Counted from the stretch's first letter, positions 18,899-27,210 are shown. The stretch is 64,000 nt of DNA from Lacticaseibacillus casei DSM 20011 = JCM 1134 = ATCC 393 (GCF_000829055.1 NZ_AP012544.1:62001-126000), one strand, 5' to 3'. Made by a program: numbers and translations. The notes: generated from the sequence alone by a model not told the origin.

Positions 18899-19004
18899 GT
18901 GAGTGACCTCCTATTGTCATGGGGTAATGATTGTATGGTTCGTTTTAACACAACACCATTATCAGTCTAAATCCCCGAGTCGACAATCTAGGGGGTCACT
19001 TCAT

Positions 19005-19574
19005 ATTATCTAACGCAAACATGTCTTGGCAGAACTTGAAGCTTTCTTTGGCCGCGCTCTTGGCGATGCCTTGCTTACCCATCGCTTCAAAAAATTTCCG
19101 GCGAATTTGGGCGAGGCACGCTACGCGCGTGACATCTGGCAGCTTGGCGTAAGCAGCGTATCCATCTGTCTGGAGATAGCCGGTGTAGCCGCGGAGGAAT
19201 CGCTCCGGAACGGCGAACTGGCGAGAATTCGCATGCTCATAAAGGACGACTTTCTCCGGCGATGCCTTACTGGAAGTGAAGACCCAGAAGTAGGTTTTGC
19301 TCTTTTCACTGTCCAAGACGTTGTAAGGTGTTTCATCGGCGTGGATGACATCCTGTTTAAGCAGCGCTTCATGCATGACGTCATATAGATCGCGCAAAGC
19401 AAAGTCGCATGCTAAGATGTGCCAGTTGGTGATCTGTTGCCGTGATAACTCAAGTCCAAGCGCCAACCAGTCCTGCTCTTGACGATTAGCCGAGACCTTT
19501 TTGCGATACTTTTCGATCATCGTCTGAGTGAAGTCCCGTAACTTTGACCAGACGGCCTGATTTAGTTCCACCAA
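19005..19574 (-). pseudogene. IS66 transposase (TnpC), central fragment
   Basis: Contains the IS66 core: LSRQQITNWHILACDF, VIHADETPYNVLDSEKSKTY (catalytic Asp), GYLQTDGYAAYAKLP. The N-terminal leucine-zipper and zinc-finger parts are absent, and after 19574 the sequence changes character, so the 5' end was lost. The 3' end is cut by the IS110-type element. No tnpA or tnpB is nearby. Confidence 0.85.
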
Positions 19575-19802
19575 CGTGAAGAACCTGATTTGGAGTTCAT
19601 TGATATTGCTACACTTAAACGATTAGGTCAAAAGGCGTCGTAAAACAAACCTTTCCTGGATATTCATGCGTTAAAAGTACTTCTTAGATTTCAAACCGGA
19701 CGCATATATGGGTCAAGTGAAACAGTACAACAAGTGATTGATTTTCTAAAGACAATAGATGTACGTAAGCAAATAAGGTACTATTGGTATATGAAGTATT
19801 AA
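19572..19802 (+). pseudogene. 3' end of an unknown gene with an internal stop
   Basis: One frame reads EEPDLEFIDIATLKRLGQ, one TAA at 19641, then NKPFLDIHALKVLLRFQTG and FLKTIDVRKQIRYYWYMKY, ending at TAA 19802. The composition is protein-like on both sides of the single stop. It lies 18 nt before the next gene start, so it was likely the first gene of the small-peptide/ABC cluster, cut at its 5' side by the IS66 remnant. I do not recognise the family. Confidence 0.4.
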
Positions 19803-19820
19803 TCCTCGATGGAGGATGCG

Positions 19821-20045
19821 TTGAAAAGCGAGGATGTAATTTCGTGCTTCGATGTTCTTAAAAACTACATGGCCTATCAGCTTGGAGAAAACGGGATTCC
19901 GGTATTTAATGTTAAGTGGATACAACGATTAGCAATCAGAAACAAGCTTTCCGCGGCGGAACTCGTTGATAAAGAGATAATAAATCTCTTTGATGCTATT
20001 CAGCCGAAGCTACTGCATGTTGTGACAGAAGTTAGAAACTCATAA
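19821..20045 (+). CDS. Small protein of unknown function in the peptide-exporter cluster
   Basis: 74 residues from a TTG at 19821 preceded by GGAGG with 5-nt spacing; an ATG at 19809 has no ribosome binding site. The product (start MKSEDVISCFDVLKNYMAYQ, end HVVTEVRNS) is soluble and probably all helical with one cysteine. I cannot assign a family. It is followed after 15 nt by a 30-codon gene, originally by an ABC exporter and a MazG-like gene, so it may be a maturation, immunity or regulatory factor for a peptide. Confidence 0.55.
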   Translation: MKSEDVISCFDVLKNYMAYQLGENGIPVFNVKWIQRLAIRNKLSAAELVDKEIINLFDAIQPKLLHVVTEVRNS

Positions 20046-20060
20046 TTGGAGGATGAAGCA

Positions 20061-20153
20061 ATGAATGATGAACTTAAGAATTACCTGTTTACGTTGAAGG
20101 AAGATCCCGAATTCGATTTGCTTGAGGTCAATGCTGCCGAATTATTATTATAA
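20061..20153 (+). CDS. Very small peptide gene (30 residues) next to an ABC exporter
   Basis: ATG 20061 follows TTGGAGG with 8-nt spacing; the frame ends at TAA 20151-20153. The peptide begins MNDELKNYLFTLKEDPEF and ends NAAELLL; it is acidic with no cysteine. Removing the downstream IS30-type element and one copy of its 13-bp duplication leaves this stop intact and puts the ABC exporter start about 20 bp later, so the gene is complete and was next to the exporter. It could be a precursor or signalling peptide; that is inference from context. Confidence 0.5.
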   Translation: MNDELKNYLFTLKEDPEFDLLEVNAAELLL

Positions 20154-20159
20154 AAGAGA
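20147..20159. repeat. Target-site duplication, left copy
   Basis: ATTATAAAAGAGA here is repeated at 21422-21434 on the other side of the IS30-type element, giving a 13-bp duplication. Confidence 0.75.
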
Positions 20160-21421
20160 CCCAAATTGCAAGAACAAGTTAGCCGGGGTGTTGAGACACT
20201 CCCAAGAACAGCCTGTTATCTTATGAGTGGTTCATTGTTTAGCTTACGTGTTGTGCTGAACGCCGAGTCCGGCGCACTTCGGTCTCAAAACACTCCTGGG
20301 GGCCACGGTAGTCTAGCTTTCTCCGGGGAAGCCCGTTAAGACGGTCTTGGGTAGCCAGCACCTGGCTGGGACTAACATCATCCAGCGACTCGTCTTTTGG
20401 GTAGTCACGTCTAATCATGCGATTGTGGGCCTCGTTGGAGCCGCGATCGCATGAGGTGTATGAATGCGCGTAGAAGATGTCTGTATCTGTGTCCTCAAAG
20501 GCCTTATCCAGAGTCGAGAACTCCGGGCCATTGTCTGCGGTAATCGTGCGCAGACAGTCACCCCACTCAAGCTTGATTTCTCGTAACGCAAACTCCACAG
20601 AGTCCGAGTCTCGGCCGTCGATCAGTCGGAGAAGTTGGCAACGAGTCTTCCGCTCAATCAGGCTAAGGATGACGCTCTCACGGCCATTGCGTTTCCCGAC
20701 AACGGTATCCATCTCCCAATGTCCGAACTGCTTGCGGCGTTCGACAGCCTTAGGACGCTCCTCAATACTGCGGCCGGCTAGGCGCTTATGCTTAGTGCTC
20801 TTGTGTTGCTTGGTCCGCCGATTTGCCTTCTCCACGAGATCGATGTTCCGAATTTCTAAGCGTTGATCATCGATGTAGCGATATAAAGTGGTTGTGCACA
20901 CCATCTCCTCAGGGGTGAATAGCTTGGCTCGCCGTGCGGCGCCAACGGCTGCATCAGGCGACCAGTGTTCAGTCTTGGCCTGATTAACATACCAGGCCAG
21001 GAAGTGGCTTGTAGCGGCGAATTTATCCGGCCTATGACAATTCAGACGTGCGGTCTCATAGCGCGTCTGAGCAGCTTCAGGACTATATTCCGTATGATAA
21101 ATCAGTTTGCCATTAATGCGCTTAGCCTGCTTGGCAGTCCCTCGGTCAATCTCATTATTGATGGTTTGATGGCAGACGCCAATTTTGGCAGCAATTTCGC
21201 GTTTGGAGGTGCCGGTGGCGTAAAGTTCTGCAATTCTACCACGTTCCATTTGAGACAAATGATGACCTGGTTGACGACGTGTGATATCCTGTTCATGCAT
21301 CAGGACAATACCTCTTTCATTGTTTGTGTTGGAACTTCAATGATACAGGATATCTGTTCTTGATGTTTTTTATTGTCCCAAATTTGTAATAAAAGTGGCT
21401 AACTTGATTTTAAAACGCGCG
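20160..21421 (-). mobile_element. IS30-family element, divergent type (1262 bp)
   Basis: The ends contain CAAGAACAAGTTAGCC (left) and GGCTAACTTGATTTTAAAA (right), the same imperfect terminal repeats as the five 1261-bp copies elsewhere in the window, but the internal sequence is clearly diverged. It separates the 30-codon gene from its exporter. The 13-bp flanking duplication shows a clean single insertion. Confidence 0.88.
20239..21300 (-). CDS. IS30-family transposase (divergent copy)
   Basis: 353 residues. N-terminal helix-turn-helix (SKREIAAKIGVCHQTINNEI) and a DDE integrase core: HWEMDTVVGKRNGRESVILS, TITADNGPEFSTLDKAF and the Glu region SCDRGSNEAHNRMIRRDYP. Intact, with all three acidic residues, so it may be active. 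Its start coincides with the internal ATG used here for the other copies, supporting that choice. Confidence 0.93.
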   Translation of the reverse strand: MHEQDITRRQPGHHLSQMERGRIAELYATGTSKREIAAKIGVCHQTINNEIDRGTAKQAKRINGKLIYHTEYSPEAAQTRYETARLNCHRPDKFAATSHFLAWYVNQAKTEHWSPDAAVGAARRAKLFTPEEMVCTTTLYRYIDDQRLEIRNIDLVEKANRRTKQHKSTKHKRLAGRSIEERPKAVERRKQFGHWEMDTVVGKRNGRESVILSLIERKTRCQLLRLIDGRDSDSVEFALREIKLEWGDCLRTITADNGPEFSTLDKAFEDTDTDIFYAHSYTSCDRGSNEAHNRMIRRDYPKDESLDDVSPSQVLATQDRLNGLPRRKLDYRGPQECFETEVRRTRRSAQHVS

Positions 21422-21442
21422 ATTATAAAAGAGAGACTGGTT

Positions 21443-23050
21443 ATGAAAAACTCGTGGACTCCTGAGATTGTCAAGTACGGTAGTAAAGGCAAGCTTTTAA
21501 TGCTTGTACTGACAATGCTAGGCAACTCATTGTTTAATCTACTGGTTGCATTAATTATCGGGTTTATTACCAGCGTGGCCATGAATAAATTCTCTGGGCC
21601 TGAGGCTATTCTACGAACAGCTTTTATTTATTTATCCGCATTTGTGGTTTTGTCACTGTCGATGTTTTGGAATGTTTCACTAAAGGCCACCTTTGAACGG
21701 GATTGCATGGTTAAGGTTCGCAATATGACCATTCAAGGGATTGTAGATGGGACTTCAGGCACGAAAATAGGCTTGTCTTTTTTGACTAATGATCTGAAGT
21801 TCTATATGGATTCGGCGATAACGACTGAACTAAATATGCTGCAAAATATTATGACGTTTATAGTGTCTGTGATTGCAGCTCTTCAAATTAGCATCTTGCT
21901 TTCAGTCCTATATTTCATAGCCGCCTCAATACCATACGTTATTACCAGAGTGTTTCGATCGTCAATCAAGAATCGCTCAGTCAAGTGGCAGGAGAAAAAT
22001 AAGGAATACACAGGCTTTTTTAAAAGGGTCATAGACGGAGCCCAGATCATTAGAGACTTACAAACGCAGAACTTTATATATAAACGATCTGGTAACGTAG
22101 TAAGAGCTGCAGAGAATGAATATGCTAGGTTGACCAAAGCCACTAAAACAATTGGGAAAATTGTTATTCTGTCAGGGTGCTTGTTCTCATCATTCATACC
22201 CTTTTTTATCGGGGCAATTGAGGTGGCCAAAAATGTAATATCATTGTCTGCGTTGATGACGTTGGTTCAGATTGCTAACAATTTGTTTAATCCAATTTCA
22301 GAAATAACACAGCTTGTGTCTGATCGATATGCTGCCCTTCCCATAATTATGAAACTTGAAAAGCTCAGGGAATCCAGGTTATTTTTAAGGACCGGGTTGA
22401 TATTTCATAGTCAGGAATCGAGCCCTGATGCATACATTTTAAGTTCCCAGTTTAATTATACGTCCGGGGTTAGTTTTTCAATAGACGGATCGAATCGTAT
22501 AGAAATAGGGCAGAGGGTTTTAATTGTTGGACCATCTGGTGTAGGGAAGTCAACTTTATTAAAAACCATTGCCGGTATTGAAAAAGCAGAAGCAGGCACT
22601 GTATCCTTATGGATGAATGGGAGAAAGTTAGCCTATGATTCGGCTTGCTTTTTATACGTTGAACAATTTCCGGTAATTTTTCCAGGAACTGTGTTAGACA
22701 ATATCGTCTTGGGTCAGGAAGTTGATAGGGGTCAACTGAAAGAAGTACTAGAAGTGCTTAAACTCAATCAGGTTGTTCTACGAAACAATACCTCATTTGA
22801 CGAAAGCCAAGCGCCTATTCTATCGGGTGGTGAAAAGCAGAGAGTTGCTTTGGCAAGAGCTCTACTTTTATCTAGACGTTACTTACTACTGGATGAGGTG
22901 ACGTCTGCATTGGATGTTGAACTTTCCAAACGTGTACATGATTACCTTTTTTCATTAAAACGAGGATTTGCCGAAGTTTCTCACAAGGTAACAATGACTA
23001 ATCTTCAGGACTATGACGTAGTTTTAAAAGTTAAAGGAGTGGGAAAATGA
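21443..23050 (+). CDS. ABC exporter, fused membrane and ATPase domains (peptide-type)
   Basis: 535 residues from ATG 21443. Six membrane segments (about residues 15-310) are followed by an ATPase: Walker A GPSGVGKSTLL, signature LSGGEKQRVALARAL, Walker B YLLLDEVTSALD. The His of AEVSHKV may be the switch. There is no peptidase C39 domain, so any leader must be cut elsewhere. It is AT-rich. It overlaps the MazG-like gene (ATGA) and was directly downstream of the 30-codon gene before IS insertion, which may have cut its upstream promoter. Substrate unknown; a small peptide is likely. Confidence 0.85.
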   Translation: MKNSWTPEIVKYGSKGKLLMLVLTMLGNSLFNLLVALIIGFITSVAMNKFSGPEAILRTAFIYLSAFVVLSLSMFWNVSLKATFERDCMVKVRNMTIQGIVDGTSGTKIGLSFLTNDLKFYMDSAITTELNMLQNIMTFIVSVIAALQISILLSVLYFIAASIPYVITRVFRSSIKNRSVKWQEKNKEYTGFFKRVIDGAQIIRDLQTQNFIYKRSGNVVRAAENEYARLTKATKTIGKIVILSGCLFSSFIPFFIGAIEVAKNVISLSALMTLVQIANNLFNPISEITQLVSDRYAALPIIMKLEKLRESRLFLRTGLIFHSQESSPDAYILSSQFNYTSGVSFSIDGSNRIEIGQRVLIVGPSGVGKSTLLKTIAGIEKAEAGTVSLWMNGRKLAYDSACFLYVEQFPVIFPGTVLDNIVLGQEVDRGQLKEVLEVLKLNQVVLRNNTSFDESQAPILSGGEKQRVALARALLLSRRYLLLDEVTSALDVELSKRVHDYLFSLKRGFAEVSHKVTMTNLQDYDVVLKVKGVGK

Positions 23051-23349
23051 AGGTTGATACAAGCCAGTTACAAAAAGAGATCATAGAGAACAAACAGAAC
23101 CATGGCTTTAATACTACGGATGTTAAGTTTGAATTGCTTTGCCTGTACGGAGAGGTTAATGAACTCTTCAGAGCGTATCTTAAAAATGACCATGCGAACA
23201 TTGAGGAAGAGCTTGCTGATGTTAATATTTTTCTCCTGGGGATTGCCGAAATGGTCGGTACAGATCTTGGGCGAGATGTTGTAAACAAAGTGAAGATCAA
23301 TAAGACTCGTGTTTATAAGAATGGGGTCAAAGTTGGTCGACATAAATAG
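23047..23349 (+). CDS. MazG-like nucleotide pyrophosphohydrolase domain protein
   Basis: 100 residues, all helical. The acidic Mg-binding pattern of the MazG fold is visible: GEVNELFRAYLK (ExxE) and EEELADVNIFLLGIAE (ExxxD). Family members hydrolyse non-canonical or signalling nucleotides; the role beside a peptide exporter is unclear. The start overlaps the exporter stop (ATGA), which implies co-translation. Confidence 0.75.
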   Translation: MKVDTSQLQKEIIENKQNHGFNTTDVKFELLCLYGEVNELFRAYLKNDHANIEEELADVNIFLLGIAEMVGTDLGRDVVNKVKINKTRVYKNGVKVGRHK

Positions 23350-23543
23350 TGACTTTTGAATGAGATGTAAGCTTTATACCTTATCATTCGGTATGAAATC
23401 ACAATGAGTGATATCCGTCCTGAATGTCAATTAAAATTGGTGCGATGTGAATATCTGGTAGCACACCAAAGTTGGCATGTGCCATAACTCTGACCGGATT
23501 GCCCGGCTATTTTTAGGCAGAATGCAATTGTGAAATAAACAAC

Positions 23544-23617
23544 AAAAGCCGGCTAATCACATGATACATATGTAAGCGGCTTTTTAGTTGACATTATGGA
23601 ATTTTCGGAAGTATTAT
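23544..23617 (+). promoter_or_regulatory. Terminator, then promoter of the secreted-protein gene
   Basis: AAAAGCCG (23544-23551) pairs with CGGCTTTT (23577-23584) and ends the exporter operon. Directly after it, TTGACA (23588-23593), an 18-bp spacer and TATTAT (23612-23617) form a strong promoter for the gene at 23678. The rest of 23350-23677 shows no gene. Confidence 0.75.
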
Positions 23618-23677
23618 TAATGCGTAAAAATAACGAGTAATCTTGTGAACCCGTTTCTATGTTTGGAGGGTACAAAC

Positions 23678-24373
23678 ATGAAACTGAGGGCAAAATTAGC
23701 AACGTTGGTTGCTTCTAGTGCAATTGCTTTGGCATTTATCACACCGTCCGTTACAGCTGTCTCAGCGGCATCGGGTTTTGACACAACGCCTCCTGTAGCC
23801 ACTAAAACTGGCACCGGTGACATTACAAGTGATTGGAGTGCTTGGTCGCCGGAACAAATCACACAGTTTCTAAATTCAGCATCTACGTTGCAACCAGCCG
23901 TTGGTGAAAATGCGAATGTAGCTTTGCCGAAAAAGAACTTGTCAGCTAGTGAGATCGATGCTCTGGTAAATGAGTTGGCCGTAAAGTATCCGACACTGTC
24001 GAAAGAATACTTGCGAAATGGTGTCTATAAGCAGCTGAATGGCGATTATTCAATTGCTCCGGATAATTTTAGTAATGGGGTCTCGTTACGAGCTTGGGCT
24101 GGTATTACGGTATCCCAGATGGGTGCAGCAATTGACACAGCCATCGCGATCGCTCTAGGTGTAAGTACTGGTGGCCTTGGAGCGGCTATTGGTCATGTTG
24201 GCAAACATGCTGCGGAGAGTGTTGTCAGGAATGTTGTCGTCAAGTTTCTTGGAAGTAAAGCATTGGCCGCCGGAATTGATTTCGCAGTTGCTTTATCGTC
24301 TCCAGGTGGCGATATTGCAAAATGGTGGGATCAACACGATGCGTACCCAAATAACGGTATCATCAACTTCTAG
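23678..24373 (+). CDS. Secreted glycine/alanine-rich protein, possibly bacteriocin-like
   Basis: 231 residues from ATG 23678 (GGAGGG site). A Sec signal peptide is clear: positive start MKLRAK, hydrophobic core, cleavage near VSAAS (about residue 33). A Ser/Thr/Asn-rich middle is followed by a C-terminal part with glycine-zipper-like GVSTGGLGAAIGHVGKHA (about 160-180), then AALSSPGG-like turns and WWDQHDAYPNNG at the end. No cysteines or sortase motif. A secreted membrane-active protein or toxin is possible but not proven. The next gene starts 44 nt later and is destroyed at codon 3 by an IS30-family dimer; it could have been a partner or immunity gene. Confidence 0.7.
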   Translation: MKLRAKLATLVASSAIALAFITPSVTAVSAASGFDTTPPVATKTGTGDITSDWSAWSPEQITQFLNSASTLQPAVGENANVALPKKNLSASEIDALVNELAVKYPTLSKEYLRNGVYKQLNGDYSIAPDNFSNGVSLRAWAGITVSQMGAAIDTAIAIALGVSTGGLGAAIGHVGKHAAESVVRNVVVKFLGSKALAAGIDFAVALSSPGGDIAKWWDQHDAYPNNGIINF

Positions 24374-24417
24374 AACCTGATCGGAATAACAACAAAAACA
24401 ATGAACAGAGGGAAGAT

Positions 24418-24426
24418 ATGAAATAT
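24418..24426 (+). pseudogene. Start of a gene cut at codon 3 by IS30-family insertion
   Basis: AGAGGGAAGAT precedes an ATG at 24418. Only MKY remains before the IS end at 24427; read-through adds IS-encoded residues and stops within the element. The good ribosome binding site implies a real gene downstream of the secreted protein was lost. Confidence 0.5.
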
Positions 24427-25687
24427 CGTAAATTGCAAGAACAAGTTAGCCAGTCGTTGAGGACAATCCCAGAACAGGCCGTTATCAAATAGAAGTTGTG
24501 GCGCTAGAGAGACTACTGGGCCATGCGGCGAACGCGCCGAGCTTCGGCCTCAAAGTTTTGCTGGGGTGTGCAGTAGCCCTGTTGTTTGCGAGGCAACTGA
24601 TTCAAGCGGTCTTGCGTGGCCTGCACTTGACTAGGGCTAATGTCATCTAGGGACATGCCCTTAGGGAAGTCCTGGCGAATCATCCGGTTATGTGCCTCGT
24701 TGGTGCCACGGTCGCAGGACGTGTAAGGATGGGCGTAGAAGATCTCAGTTTCCGTCCCAGCAAAAGCAGTATTTAAGGCGGTGAACTCGGGTCCGTTGTC
24801 GGCTGTGATGGTCTTGATGCAAGCTCCCCATTCGCGCTTGATTCCACGCAATGCATAGCTCACAGAGTCTGCATCTCGTCCTTCGATCAAGCGGAGAAGT
24901 TGGCAACGGGTCTTGCGCTCAATCAGAGTCAAGATGACGCTCTCCTTGCCATTGCGTTTACCGACAATGGTATCCATCTCCCAGTGACCGAACTGCCTGC
25001 GTCGTTCAACGACCTTAGGCCGTTCCTCGATACTGCGGCCAGCCAGGCGCTTAGCCTTGGTGTGGTGCTGGTGAGAGGTCTTCCGCTTAGTCTTCTCCAA
25101 CAGGTCGATATTTCGAATCTCTAGGCGTTGGTCGTCAATGTACTGGTACAAAGTCGAGGCACAAACAAGCTCTTCAGGAGTAAACAGCTTGTGTCGCTTG
25201 GCATAGCCGATTGAAGCATCCGGCGACCATTTGTCCTGCTTAGCTCGCTGTACGTACCAGGCTAAGAAGACCTGTACGCTGGCGAACTTGTCAGGACGAT
25301 GACAGCTCAAGCGTGCAGTCTCGTAACGTGCCTGAGCAGCCTCTGGCAGGTATTGTCGATGGTAGACGCGCTTGCCATTACTCTTCTTGACCTGATCTAC
25401 TGTACCTCGCTTGATTTCATTATTAATGGTCTGCGGGCAGACGCCAATTTCAGCAGCAATCCAACGATTGGACTTCCCAGCTTGGCGGAATCCGGCCACT
25501 TTTCCGCGCTCGAGTGATGTTAAGTGCTGACCTTTTTGGCGGTGTGTGCTATCCTGTTTCTGCATCAAGACAATATCCTCTTCCATTGTTTGTGTAGGAA
25601 CTTCAATGATACAGGATATCTGTTCTTGATGTTTTTTATTGTCCAAAAAATTTTGAGACAGTGGCTAACTTGATTCTAAAATGCGCG
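24427..25687 (-). mobile_element. IS30-family element, copy A (left half of dimer 1)
   Basis: 1261 bp from CGTAAATTGCAAGAACAAG to CTAAAATGCGCG. It is joined head-to-tail to copy B through the 2-bp spacer GT (25688-25689). Confidence 0.95.
24513..25565 (-). CDS. IS30-family transposase, copy A
   Basis: 350 residues from ATG 25565 (the frame is open 27 codons further). Helix-turn-helix NRWIAAEIGVCPQTINNEI; DDE motifs HWEMDTIVGKRNGKES, TITADNGPEFTALNTAF and SCDRGTNEAHNRMIRQDFP. Intact and nearly identical to copies B, C, D and E, which indicates recent spread. Confidence 0.95.
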   Translation of the reverse strand: MQKQDSTHRQKGQHLTSLERGKVAGFRQAGKSNRWIAAEIGVCPQTINNEIKRGTVDQVKKSNGKRVYHRQYLPEAAQARYETARLSCHRPDKFASVQVFLAWYVQRAKQDKWSPDASIGYAKRHKLFTPEELVCASTLYQYIDDQRLEIRNIDLLEKTKRKTSHQHHTKAKRLAGRSIEERPKVVERRRQFGHWEMDTIVGKRNGKESVILTLIERKTRCQLLRLIEGRDADSVSYALRGIKREWGACIKTITADNGPEFTALNTAFAGTETEIFYAHPYTSCDRGTNEAHNRMIRQDFPKGMSLDDISPSQVQATQDRLNQLPRKQQGYCTPQQNFEAEARRVRRMAQ

Positions 25688-25689
25688 GT

Positions 25690-26950
25690 CGTAAATTGCA
25701 AGAACAAGTTAGCCAGTCGTTGAGGACAATCCCAGAACAGGCCGTTATCAAATAGAAGTTGTGGCGCTAGAGAGACTACTGGGCCATGCGGCGAACGCGC
25801 CGAGCTTCGGCCTCAAAGTTTTGCTGGGGTGTGCAGTAGCCCTGTTGTTTGCGAGGCAACTGATTCAAGCGGTCTTGCGTGGCCTGCACTTGACTAGGGC
25901 TAATGTCATCTAGGGACATGCCCTTAGGGAAGTCCTGGCGGATCATCCGGTTATGTGCCTCGTTGGTGCCACGGTCGCAGGACGTGTAAGGATGGGCGTA
26001 GAAGATCTCAGTTTCCGTCCCAGCAAAAGCAGTATTTAAGGCGGTGAACTCGGGTCCGTTGTCGGCTGTGATGGTCTTGATGCAAGCTCCCCATTCGCGC
26101 TTGATTCCACGCAATGCATAGCTCACAGAGTCTGCATCTCGTCCTTCGATCAAGCGGAGAAGTTGGCAACGGGTCTTGCGCTCAATCAGAGTCAAGATGA
26201 CGCTCTCCTTGCCATTGCGTTTACCGACAATGGTATCCATCTCCCAGTGACCGAACTGCCTGCGTCGTTCAACGACCTTAGGCCGTTCCTCGATACTGCG
26301 GCCAGCCAGGCGCTTAGCCTTGGTGTGGTGCTGGTGAGAGGTCTTCCGCTTAGTCTTCTCCAACAGGTCGATATTTCGAATCTCTAGGCGTTGGTCGTCA
26401 ATGTACTGGTACAAAGTCGAGGCACAAACAAGCTCTTCAGGAGTAAACAGCTTGTGTCGCTTGGCATAGCCGATTGAAGCATCCGGCGACCATTTGTCCT
26501 GCTTAGCTCGCTGTACGTACCAGGCTAAGAAGACCTGTACGCTGGCGAACTTGTCAGGACGATGACAGCTCAAGCGTGCAGTCTCGTAACGTACCTGAGC
26601 AGCCTCTGGCAGGTATTGTCGATGGTAGACGCGCTTGCCATTACTCTTCTTGACCTGATCTACTGTACCTCGCTTGATTTCATTATTAATGGTCTGCGGG
26701 CAGACGCCAATTTCAGCAGCAATCCAACGATTGGACTTCCCAGCTTGGCGGAATCCGGCCACTTTTCCGCGCTCGAGTGATGTTAAGTGCTGACCTTTTT
26801 GGCGGTGTGTGCTATCCTGTTTCTGCATCAAGACAATATCCTCTTCCATTGTTTGTGTAGGAACTTCAATGATACAGGATATCTGTTCTTGATGTTTTTT
26901 ATTGTCCAAAAAATTTTGAGACAGTGGCTAACTTGATTCTAAAATGCGCG
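25690..26950 (-). mobile_element. IS30-family element, copy B (right half of dimer 1)
   Basis: 1261 bp, same orientation as copy A. The dimer is not flanked by a direct repeat: 13 bp to its left (GATATGAAATAT region) and right (GCTCGATTTCAG) do not match, which suggests a deletion or rearrangement rather than simple insertion. Confidence 0.95.
25776..26828 (-). CDS. IS30-family transposase, copy B
   Basis: As copy A except for an A-to-V change (AAQVRYETARL instead of AAQARYETARL). Intact. Confidence 0.95.
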   Translation of the reverse strand: MQKQDSTHRQKGQHLTSLERGKVAGFRQAGKSNRWIAAEIGVCPQTINNEIKRGTVDQVKKSNGKRVYHRQYLPEAAQVRYETARLSCHRPDKFASVQVFLAWYVQRAKQDKWSPDASIGYAKRHKLFTPEELVCASTLYQYIDDQRLEIRNIDLLEKTKRKTSHQHHTKAKRLAGRSIEERPKVVERRRQFGHWEMDTIVGKRNGKESVILTLIERKTRCQLLRLIEGRDADSVSYALRGIKREWGACIKTITADNGPEFTALNTAFAGTETEIFYAHPYTSCDRGTNEAHNRMIRQDFPKGMSLDDISPSQVQATQDRLNQLPRKQQGYCTPQQNFEAEARRVRRMAQ

Positions 26951-26975
26951 GCTCGATTTCAGTTAAACTCTCCAT
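26951..26975 (-). pseudogene. Start of a gene cut by IS30-family copy B
   Basis: On the minus strand GAGGTG precedes an ATG at 26975; MESLTEIE remains before the IS end. It points towards the dimer, as does the broken gene at 24418 on the other side, so sequence between them has been lost or moved. Confidence 0.45.
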
Positions 26976-26988
26976 AACTATCGACACC

Positions 26989-27210
26989 TCACGCTAGGTA
27001 TATAGCATATAATGCTCTTTTATGCGAGAGCATTTCGGAAATCTTAAAGCCATGTCGATGAATCTTTAAAAACACTTTATTTGATTTTTTAGGCGGTTCT
27101 TCTGCAGTTTGAACAGACTTCTGTAACGTCTCTGAGCAGGCTTTTGAATGTGCAGTGCCTCTTGTTTTCCTAACCCCAACCGTGCTTACTCCAACACGGT
27201 GCCAAACCAC
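26989..27210 (-). CDS. Unidentified short frame upstream of the truncated gene
   Basis: The frame ends LSHKRALYAIYLA at TGA 26989; the ribosome binding site for the truncated gene at 26975 overlaps this stop, which suggests the two were co-translated. Lysine-rich, no membrane segment. The GTG start at 27210 is uncertain and the true 5' end may be elsewhere. Could be a remnant. Confidence 0.3.
   Translation of the reverse strand: MVWHRVGVSTVGVRKTRGTAHSKACSETLQKSVQTAEEPPKKSNKVFLKIHRHGFKISEMLSHKRALYAIYLA

Larger units (their letters stand above)
17424..19004 (-). mobile_element. IS110/IS1111-type element inserted in IS66
   Basis: About 1.58 kb bounded by inverted ATGAAGTGACCCC (17424-17436) and GGGGTCACTTCAT (18992-19004). 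Sequence on both sides is IS66 transposase, so these are good estimates of the ends. Inverted repeats at or near the ends and about 350 bp of non-coding sequence 3' of the transposase (17437-17786) resemble the IS1111 subgroup, where the target-guiding RNA lies downstream of the transposase. About 93 bp lie upstream of it. The transposase gene is frameshifted, so the copy is probably inactive. Confidence 0.8.

Noticed and set aside
24900..25517. Repeated 72- and 74-codon frames inside each IS30-family copy
   Set aside because: They are antisense shadows of the transposase gene and recur only because the IS is repeated.
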